From contig JAJYJR010000403.1 in NCBI GenBank assembly GCA_021789355.1, positions 1 to 5,781 of the forward strand: DNA of 5,781 nt, written 5' to 3'. A program made the position numbers and the translations under genes. A model generated the notes under the pieces. It was not told the origin of the DNA, did no database searches, and was given only the letters and a program-made list of their open reading frames with translations. The first letter of the stretch is position 1; each line of letters starts with the position of its first letter. The stretch is from Chloroflexota bacterium. Its GTDB lineage: Bacteria > Chloroflexota > Limnocylindria > Limnocylindrales > CSP1-4. Below are positions 1 through 4,124 of the stretch, one piece after another.

Positions 1-357
1 GCCCGGGCCTGGAATCCGACCGAGCCGGGCACGCCTCCCCGGTTCGCGGATCCCACGCACAGCGACGGCCATCTTGGGTGCGACCACGACGCGCGGGCGC
101 TCGGCATGTGGCGCTCGCACAGGGACGCGATCGGCGCGAAGGTTCTCGTCGGCCGCCGCGACGACGGCACGTTCACCCTCCAGCTCGTCCTCGAGACGCC
201 GACCGACCGCTTCTCCGCGCCGATCCGCGTGCCCGACGCCGAGACGGCCCGCGCGGTGATCGACGACTTCGAGGCGACGGTCGTCGAACTCGGGCTGCCC
301 CCGCTCGCGTTCATGTCCGCCGACGCGGTCAAGGCCGAGCTCACCGGCGGCGCATGA
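1..357 (+). CDS. Hypothetical protein, 5'-truncated by window edge
   Basis: I do not recognise this protein. The frame is open from base 1 to the TGA at 355-357, giving 118 visible residues, with G/C third positions throughout, so the gene very probably begins outside the window. An ATG at 106 would give 83 residues, but no Shine-Dalgarno precedes it and coding-like codon use continues upstream, so I do not take it as the start. The N-terminal visible part is rich in Pro, His and Asp and contains one Cys. The C-terminal half reads as strands (KVLVGRR, TFTLQLVLETP, SAPIRVP), then a helix (DAETARAVIDDFEATVVELG), then a short tail. This suggests a small alpha/beta domain, but no catalytic motif is visible. 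It ends 33 bases before the next gene on the same strand and is probably co-transcribed with it. Confidence 0.7.
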   Translation, partial: ARAWNPTEPGTPPRFADPTHSDGHLGCDHDARALGMWRSHRDAIGAKVLVGRRDDGTFTLQLVLETPTDRFSAPIRVPDAETARAVIDDFEATVVELGLPPLAFMSADAVKAELTGGA

Positions 358-390
358 CCTACCAATCCCGATCAAGAAAGGAGCACACTC

Positions 391-1029
391 GTGAGCAGCA
401 CCTGGCGGGTCGACCTCTGGATCCATGGCGCCGATCTCGAGCGCGCCGACGACATCGTCGACGCTCTCGACGAGGCATGGGGCGAAATGGGGCTCCACGC
501 CGACACATACGAGGACGACGGCCTCGCCGAGATCTCGACCTCGGGCGTCGATCAGCTCACCTGCGGCGGTTCGTTCGAGGAGCTGGCGGCCGATCTCGCC
601 GGGCTCGTCTGGGAGGTCAACGGGGCATACGTCGCCGTCGACGCCGCCGGCACCTGCCACGACGATCTCGCGCAGGGCACGTGGTCGTCCAGCGAGGACG
701 ACTACGCGGCCTGGCAGCGCGGCGAGCCCCTCGTTCCGCCGTCCCCGCCGCTCGCGCCGCTGCCCGCACCGCGCGCGGCCGCTGTGGCTGGTGCGATCGT
801 CGTATGCCGCTCGATGGGCGACGGCGACGCGACGGCCTGGGGACCCTTCCGTGGCGCCTCGTTCGACGCGGCCGTCGTCACCGCCAAGGCCTGGCTGCGA
901 AGCCAATCGTGCCGACCCGACCTGCGAGACCCGTTCTGGGACGACCCCGCCGCCCTCGCGTGTGAGCGGCTGCTGCGCGGCGAGGATGGCCCGCCCGGCC
1001 ACGAGATCGTGCGCCTCGAGGCGCCGTAA
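391..1029 (+). CDS. Hypothetical two-part acidic protein, 212 aa
   Basis: I do not recognise this family. The GTG start is fixed by a purine-rich Shine-Dalgarno (AAGAAAGGAG, 375-384) seven bases upstream; the stop is TAA. Residues 1-110 are strongly acidic and alternate predicted strands and helices: WRVDLWIHG, a helix near 15-34 (DLERADDIVDALDEAWGEMG), DGLAEIS, a helix near 61-75, then YVAVDAAGTC. That is a pattern compatible with a ferredoxin-like or other small alpha/beta fold. A Pro/Ala linker (about 114-131) separates a second module at 132-212, which starts with a hydrophobic strand (VAGAIVVCR) and contains a helix near 157-171 and a Trp/Pro-rich stretch (DPFWDDP). No signal peptide, membrane span or known catalytic signature is visible. 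It lies downstream of the truncated gene and upstream of further unknown plus-strand genes. The two-domain reading is inference from composition only. Confidence 0.8.
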   Translation: MSSTWRVDLWIHGADLERADDIVDALDEAWGEMGLHADTYEDDGLAEISTSGVDQLTCGGSFEELAADLAGLVWEVNGAYVAVDAAGTCHDDLAQGTWSSSEDDYAAWQRGEPLVPPSPPLAPLPAPRAAAVAGAIVVCRSMGDGDATAWGPFRGASFDAAVVTAKAWLRSQSCRPDLRDPFWDDPAALACERLLRGEDGPPGHEIVRLEAP

Positions 1030-1050
1030 GGCCGACGGACGACGGCCGAT

Positions 1051-1071
1051 GCCGGTGGGCGTCGCCCCGGC
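1051..1071 (+). terminator. GC-rich hairpin after the 212-aa gene
   Basis: This can fold as GCCG (1051-1054), a two-base bulge, GGGC (1057-1060), loop GTC, GCCC (1064-1067) and CGGC (1068-1071), an eight-pair stem starting 22 bases after the stop codon. A second small inverted repeat, GGCCG/CGGCC (1030-1034/1043-1047), sits just before it. There is no T-tract. It could attenuate transcription or stabilise the upstream message; with such high GC, a chance hairpin is also possible. Confidence 0.3.
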
Positions 1072-1165
1072 GCGAACTGCTCGCAGATACGTCTGGGCGG
1101 CTGCGACCGCGCCCGGGGAGCGGGATCCGGATCGAGCACGCGACAGCGATCAGCAGGAGGAACCG

Positions 1166-1558
1166 ATGTTTGTCGACGACGCCGCCCAGTACCACTCCCC
1201 GACGATCGATCGCGCCATCGTTCAGGAGGTGCTCGGGGCGTTCTGTTGCGGTCCGCGCCCGGCGCCGCTCCTCGTGCACGGCTGGGAGGCTCCGACCGAC
1301 GCGGGCGCGCCTTTTCGGATCGCGGCGCGCCTCTTCCCGACCCGATACCCCGACGTGGTGCTGCTCGATGTCGTGTGGGCCCCCGATCCCGAGCGCAACC
1401 GCTCGACGCGCAACGTGCTGACGCTCGCCGAGGCGCACGAGCACATCGCGCACAGCGAGCGCCTCCTGCGCGAGATAGGCGCCACCCCGCTGCTCGCGGC
1501 GCGCCGGCCGCGCATCCGTGTCGCGCGAGGACAGGGCCACGCACTCGTCGGCCTCTAG
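1166..1558 (+). CDS. Hypothetical protein, 130 aa
   Basis: I do not recognise this protein. The same frame stays open far upstream, overlapping the previous gene, but the start is set at the ATG at 1166 by an AGGAGG Shine-Dalgarno at 1155-1160, five bases before it; the stop is TAG. The protein has an N-terminal stretch with a helix (TIDRAIVQEVLGAF), a Cys-Cys pair at residues 27-28 and a hydrophobic strand (PLLVHGW). Around residues 63-71 lies a strongly hydrophobic DVVLLDVVW strand, followed by a charged helix (LTLAEAHEHIAHSERLLREIG) and a basic tail (ARRPRIRVARGQG). There is no membrane span or signal peptide. It sits 136 bases after the 212-aa gene and 42 bases before a small-protein gene, all on the same strand. 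A compact alpha/beta protein is plausible; no function can be assigned. Confidence 0.78.
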   Translation: MFVDDAAQYHSPTIDRAIVQEVLGAFCCGPRPAPLLVHGWEAPTDAGAPFRIAARLFPTRYPDVVLLDVVWAPDPERNRSTRNVLTLAEAHEHIAHSERLLREIGATPLLAARRPRIRVARGQGHALVGL

Positions 1559-1586
1559 CTCTAGGCGTGTGACGTCCAGTCCAGAT

Positions 1587-1593
1587 AAGGAGG
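1587..1593 (+). promoter_or_regulatory. Perfect Shine-Dalgarno for 42-aa gene
   Basis: AAGGAGG lies seven bases upstream of the ATG at 1601 and is the best ribosome binding site in the window. It is the main reason for accepting the very short reading frame behind it as a gene. Confidence 0.7.
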
Positions 1594-1600
1594 GCTCCCA

Positions 1601-1729
1601 ATGAGCAAGTACCCCGCCTCGCCGAGCAAGCACGACCTCGACGTCATCGCCTGCTTCCCGTTCACGCCGACGCCCACGATCGCACGACTGCGCGCCGAGG
1701 CGCGGGCCGCTCGCGCACGCTGCGCCTGA
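1601..1729 (+). CDS. Small protein, 42 aa
   Basis: This is a short reading frame from ATG at 1601 to TGA at 1727-1729. It is supported by an optimal Shine-Dalgarno with ideal spacing, by G/C third positions and by its place as the last of a run of plus-strand genes. The protein has a polar N-terminus (MSKYPASPSKHDLDVIACF), a Pro/Thr segment (PFTPTPT) and a basic, Ala/Arg-rich C-terminal helix (ARLRAEARAARARCA). Cys residues are at 18 and 41. It has no membrane segment. The basic helix could bind nucleic acid or an acidic partner, such as the acidic 212-aa protein encoded upstream, but that is a guess. No known small-protein family is recognised. Confidence 0.6.
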   Translation: MSKYPASPSKHDLDVIACFPFTPTPTIARLRAEARAARARCA

Positions 1730-1731
1730 CC

Positions 1732-1787
1732 GGGCGGCGGGAGAGCGGCGCCCGCTGGTACGCCGCCTGGCCGCCCCTACGCGGCGT
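1732..1787. terminator. Nested inverted repeats between convergent genes
   Basis: This lies between the stop of the 42-aa gene (1729) and the stop of the minus-strand gene (1777). GGGCGGC (1732-1738) pairs with GCCGCCC (1770-1776); inside it AGCGG (1744-1748) pairs with CCGCT (1752-1756) around a CGC loop. A competing repeat, ACGCCGC/GCGGCGT (1760-1766/1781-1787), runs into the end of the minus-strand gene. There is no T-tract on either side. The position suggests a bidirectional terminator of the GC-rich, U-poor kind; function is inferred. Confidence 0.4.
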
Positions 1788-2397
1788 CCTGCTCGGCGCG
1801 CAGTCCCGCCAGCTCCTCGGGCGTGAGTGAGTCGAGAAACCCGTTGTCCTCGTACTGAGCCGCAGGCAGCGGGTAGGGCGGCAGGAGCTCGGCCTGCTGC
1901 GCTTCCGAGTGCAGGATCCGCGGGAGCACCGGGTCGCAGCCGGTCGCGCGCAGGTAGCCGCGGATGTCGCCGTCCCGCAGCAGCGCGCACGTGGCGCAGC
2001 TGCGATGGCGCCCGTGCCCGACGACGTACAGCGCCGTGCGCGCGAGCGCACTAACGTCCGGGTCGTCGAGCCGCGTCCCGTCCTCCAGGCGGCGTTCGAG
2101 CAGCCGATCTGCGAGGGAGAGGAGGGGCACGTCGCGACTCTCGGGCGCCATGCGCCGCGCGATCTCGATCCGCCGCGCGAGCTCCGCCTGGCGCGCCGCC
2201 CACCGTTCGGGATCGTCGTGGTCGGCCAGCACGCGCATCGCGATCGAGCGTGCCCAGCGGTCGGGGAAACGCACTCGTACGCCCGTGCGCCGATGGAAGG
2301 AGGACTCGAGGAGGATCGTGCGGGCCACCGTGGTGAGCGCGTGCCCCACTTCGAGCGTCACCCGCTCACCGTCGAGCGGCAGGAACAGGCTCGCCAT
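1777..2397 (-). CDS. Hypothetical protein with CxxC pair, 206 aa
   Basis: I do not recognise this protein. The frame continues 30 codons further upstream, but the start is placed at the ATG at 2397 because GGAGG (minus strand, 2408-2404) lies six bases before it and the upstream codons (Pro/Leu-rich) look non-coding. The stop is TAG at 1779-1777. Residues 3-30 form strand-strand-helix (LFLPLDGERVTLEVGHAL then TTVARTILL). A positively charged part follows (HRRTGVRVRFPDRWARS), then a long charged helix around 63-84 (PERWAARQAELARRIEIARR). A His/Cys cluster at 129-137 (HGRHRSCATC), with Cys154 further on, could bind a metal or form a disulfide. The C-terminus is acidic (LTPEELAGLRAEQDAA). No membrane span is present. 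The gene is convergent with the small-protein gene and divergent from the RNase H-like gene. A DNA- or RNA-interacting role is conceivable but unproven. Confidence 0.75.
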   Translation of the reverse strand: MASLFLPLDGERVTLEVGHALTTVARTILLESSFHRRTGVRVRFPDRWARSIAMRVLADHDDPERWAARQAELARRIEIARRMAPESRDVPLLSLADRLLERRLEDGTRLDDPDVSALARTALYVVGHGRHRSCATCALLRDGDIRGYLRATGCDPVLPRILHSEAQQAELLPPYPLPAAQYEDNGFLDSLTPEELAGLRAEQDAA

Positions 2398-2527
2398 CAC
2401 AGGCCTCCGGTACGTGTCAAGGACGCAAGACGCCGGAAGGGGGAGGGGAAGTGAAGAGGGAAAGCGGAAGTCCTTTCTCTCCACCACTCACCCTTACGAC
2501 TCGATCCTTACCCTTGCCGGATCCGCG

Positions 2528-2554
2528 ATCCTGTCAAGTTGCGGGCGACAGGAT
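2528..2554. promoter_or_regulatory. Inverted repeat overlapping a TTGACA hexamer (candidate operator)
   Basis: ATCCTGTC (2528-2535) and GACAGGAT (2547-2554) are perfect inverted repeats separated by 11 bases, so the arm centres are about two helical turns apart, as expected for a dimeric repressor site. The minus strand reads TTGACA across 2537-2532, a consensus -35 pointing toward the gene at 2397. No strong -10 follows at 16-18 bases (17-base spacing gives AGGGTA), so the promoter call is weak. The inverted repeat itself is plain in the sequence. Confidence 0.45.
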
Positions 2555-2573
2555 GGCGACGGGGGCGTCTGCC

Positions 2574-2596
2574 GTTGGCCCGTCGGTTGGCCGTCG
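2574..2596 (+). repeat. Tandem direct repeat, 12 and 11 bp
   Basis: GTTGGCCCGTCG (2574-2585) is followed immediately by GTTGGCCGTCG (2586-2596), the second copy lacking one C. It starts 20 bases after the inverted repeat at 2528-2554 and may be a protein-binding site or simple slippage. Confidence 0.5.
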
Positions 2597-2681
2597 AGTC
2601 CGTTCATCCGGCCCGCAGCTCGGCCGCATGCGTCCTCGAGCCATGCGCTGGAGGGCGTGTGGGGGCCGGGTACCAGACGCG

Positions 2682-2709
2682 GGTGCAGGCGCAGTTGCGC
2701 CTGGTCACC
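2682..2709. repeat. 18-bp near-palindrome with extended arms
   Basis: CAGGCGCA (2686-2693) and TGCGCCTG (2696-2703) are perfect inverted repeats around a central GT. Outside them GGTG (2682-2685) pairs with CACC (2706-2709) after a two-base bulge. As RNA it would form a stem with an AGTT tetraloop; as DNA it resembles an operator. It lies 120 bases upstream of the gene at 2829. Confidence 0.5.
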
Positions 2710-2828
2710 GCTTCCGTGCTGATTGCCCAGCGGGTGCCCTTGACGACAGAACCCAGGCGCCCAAGGTCCTGACCGCCCGAGCACCGACCCGATGGAACAG
2801 GTCGAGCCGGGGCCGCGAGGAGATCACG

Positions 2829-3596
2829 ATGACCCTCATCTCGATCGAATGGGGCGAGGACGGCCGGGTGCGCTGGGCGGACGCGACCGGCGTTTACACG
2901 CTCCGCACGCTGCAGGCGCTCTCGGAACGGCTGCCAGCCGGGACCGTCGCCCTCTGCGAGCCCTCGTTCTACTTCTGCGACAACGCCGAGCAGCGGTTCC
3001 TCGCCTCCGAGCTGGCGCGCTACGAGCACCGCCTCGTGCCCGCCACCCGGGCAGGGCGCGAGCTCCTCGAGACGCTCGCGGGGCCGATCCCAGCCCGATC
3101 CCGCGTAGGCTGGCTGCGGGCGATCTCGGTGGGCGGGGCGGCACGCCTCGACCACACGGTGCTCGGTGCGCACGAGTTCGGTGCCGTGCGCGCGGCACTC
3201 GACATCGCGCACGCGGTCGCGCTGGGCGGGGTCACGCTCCCCGCGCTCGCCGGCGCACGCGAGAGCCTCGGCCCCTACGAAGGCCTGGACGAGCCCACCC
3301 GTCTCGCCCTGGGCGACGGCGCGGACTACGATCCCGAGCTGTTCGCCGCGATCGCCGTTGTCGCCGCGGCCTCGCCGTCCCGCAGGGACTTCGACCGACT
3401 CCTGGGCCTGCACGAGGGGCCTGCCAGGGGCTCAATTCGCAGCGCGCCCCGCCGCTGGTACGCGACCCAGAACGGCGCTCCTGAGAGGTTCGAGCACGAG
3501 TCGCACCTGACGTGGTCCGCTCTTCGGCGAGCGACGCGCCTTGCCTACACACGCATCGCGGCAGCTCGCCGGCGGCCGCAGGCACGGGCGGCGTAG
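2829..3596 (+). CDS. Putative RNase H-fold (RuvC/IS110-like) protein, 255 aa
   Basis: No family is recognised with certainty. The start is set at the ATG at 2829 by GAGGAG (2817-2822), six bases upstream; the frame is open earlier but that part looks non-coding. The order of acidic motifs resembles a RuvC or IS110-type RNase H fold. A first strand ISIEW carries Glu7 followed by a Gly turn and a second strand (GRVRWAD). After a helix comes VALCEPSFYF, with Glu44 where the second catalytic acid sits, then a helix and strand ending in LVPA. A late acidic patch, DGADYDPELFAAIAVVAAA (Asp163, 166 and 168), lies on a helix like the RuvC third motif. The middle (about 90-150) and the basic, Trp/Tyr-containing C-terminus (HLTWSALRRATRLAY, then RRRPQARAA) have no match I can name. 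Known family members usually have Asp, not Glu, in the first strand, so activity is uncertain. It is divergent from the 206-aa gene and convergent with the HTH gene. Confidence 0.75.
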   Translation: MTLISIEWGEDGRVRWADATGVYTLRTLQALSERLPAGTVALCEPSFYFCDNAEQRFLASELARYEHRLVPATRAGRELLETLAGPIPARSRVGWLRAISVGGAARLDHTVLGAHEFGAVRAALDIAHAVALGGVTLPALAGARESLGPYEGLDEPTRLALGDGADYDPELFAAIAVVAAASPSRRDFDRLLGLHEGPARGSIRSAPRRWYATQNGAPERFEHESHLTWSALRRATRLAYTRIAAARRRPQARAA

Positions 3597-3597
3597 G

Positions 3598-3633
3598 GGC
3601 GGGGTGCCCCGGTCAGGCACGCCGATCCCCGCC
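3598..3633. terminator. Nested stem-loop between convergent genes
   Basis: Two bases after the stop of the gene at 2829-3596, GGCGGGG (3598-3604) pairs with CCCCGCC (3627-3633), and directly inside it TGCC (3605-3608) pairs with GGCA (3616-3619), giving 11 pairs with one seven-base bulge. An alternative small hairpin, CGGGG/CCCCG (3600-3604/3607-3611), competes. There is no T-tract. The position between two converging genes supports a bidirectional terminator. Confidence 0.45.
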
Positions 3634-3689
3634 AGCGCCCCGTGGAGCGTGAGCGTCGGGCCCCTTCCAGCGGCCCACCGGCAGCCCTA

Positions 3690-3902
3690 TCAGGCGCGCT
3701 CGCGCCGCGGCAGCTCGCGCCCGTCGCGGAGATAGCGCGTGCGGAAGGCAACGAAGTCGGCCTCGTGCACGCGGTACGAGCGTCGGCCTCCCGCATCGAA
3801 CGCGACCGCGGCGAGGCGCCCGAGTTCGACCTGGCGCAGCACCCAGCGGCGGGTGTAGCCGAGCTCGACCGCAATCTGCGGGATCGTGAGATAGCGGGGC
3901 AT
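3690..3902 (-). CDS. Excisionase/MerR-type HTH DNA-binding protein, 70 aa
   Basis: This is a small winged-helix protein of the excisionase (HTH_17, MerR-like) type. From its ATG at 3902 it begins RYLTIPQIAVELGYTRRWVLRQVELGRL, the usual strand and helix-turn-helix. A wing follows (AAVAFDAGGRRSYRVHEADF), with the Tyr-Arg-Val step leading into the closing helix (FVAFRTRYL). The tail is basic. Length (70 aa) is normal for this family, whose members bind DNA as recombination directionality factors or as small regulators. The start is the last Met before the domain; a weak GAGG lies ten bases upstream (3916-3913), and a longer form from 3953 would only add low-complexity residues. It is divergent from the protease operon, with 222 bases between them, so it may regulate that operon or itself. 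No integrase is seen nearby, so a true excision role cannot be claimed. Confidence 0.85.
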   Translation of the reverse strand: MPRYLTIPQIAVELGYTRRWVLRQVELGRLAAVAFDAGGRRSYRVHEADFVAFRTRYLRDGRELPRRERA

Positions 3903-3963
3903 CGGGTGCACGCCTCGATGGGTGTCGGCAGCGGTGGGGGGTCCGGGTGCCACACGGGCCTGA

Positions 3964-3976
3964 GCGTCGTCGACGC
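3964..3976. promoter_or_regulatory. 13-bp palindrome in divergent control region
   Basis: GCGTCG and CGACGC flank a single central T, a perfect 6+1+6 palindrome about 60 bases upstream of the HTH gene and 150 upstream of the protease gene. A minus-strand TTGACG (3990-3985) lies next to it, pointing to the HTH gene, without a good -10. It is a candidate operator for the HTH protein; this is inference from position. Confidence 0.35.
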
Positions 3977-4065
3977 CGCCCCTCCGTCAAGCGAGCGCGT
4001 CCCGGCGGCTGCGAACGATGGGAATCTCGCGCACGCGGGGAAGGCAGGGAACGCAAGGCCTCGAC

Positions 4066-4094
4066 TCCGGTCCTCCGGATGCGCTTCTGTACAG
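4066..4094. promoter_or_regulatory. Paired palindromes before the protease operon
   Basis: TCCGG and CCGGA flank a TCCT centre at 4066-4079, and a perfect 8-bp palindrome CTGTACAG follows at 4087-4094, ending 12 bases before the GGAG that begins the protease gene's ribosome binding region. No clear -35/-10 pair is visible on the plus strand. These may be operator or leader-hairpin elements for the operon. Confidence 0.3.
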
Positions 4095-4106
4095 GCGTTC
4101 AGGGCC

Positions 4107-4116
4107 GGAGTAGGAG
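4107..4116 (+). promoter_or_regulatory. Shine-Dalgarno deciding the GTG start of the protease
   Basis: GGAG (4107-4110) and AGGAG (4112-4116) precede the GTG at 4125 with an eight-base spacer. This site matters because the frame is open for 161 codons further upstream, antisense to the HTH gene. Starting at 4125 gives a protein beginning just before the AAA+ domain. Confidence 0.6.
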
Positions 4117-4124
4117 CGCAGAAG

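Larger units (their letters stand above)
2398..2828. other. 431-base divergent intergenic region
   Basis: No convincing gene is found on either strand. Frames are open through parts of it, but they have no ribosome binding sites and their codon use is poor. The part next to the minus-strand gene (about 2430-2515) is unusually purine/pyrimidine-biased and less GC-rich than the rest. The region holds a TTGACA hexamer on the minus strand, an 8-bp inverted repeat overlapping it, a tandem repeat, an 18-bp near-palindrome and a plus-strand TTGACG (2740-2745) without a good -10. It presumably contains promoters for both flanking genes. Confidence 0.6.

Noticed and set aside
425..1165. Upstream extension of the 130-aa protein
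   Set aside because: It overlaps the 212-aa gene in another frame and is Pro/Arg/Ser-rich; AGGAGG fixes the start at 1166.
2415..2420. Second minus-strand TTGACA, just before the 206-aa gene
   Set aside because: It lies only 17 bases before the start codon, so a -10 would fall inside the gene; no -10-like sequence is there.
2740..2745. Plus-strand TTGACG as a -35 for the gene at 2829
   Set aside because: No -10-like hexamer appears 16-19 bases downstream; kept only as a note in the intergenic entry.
2451..2828. Upstream extension of the RNase H-like gene
   Set aside because: Codons there give Arg/Pro/Ser-rich sequence without structure, and the ATG at 2829 has a GAGGAG site at six bases.
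3642..4124. In-frame upstream extension of the FtsH-like protein (161 further codons)
   Set aside because: It runs antisense to the HTH gene, is low in predicted structure and has no ribosome binding site; the GTG at 4125 has AGGAG at eight bases and sits where the FtsH homology begins.
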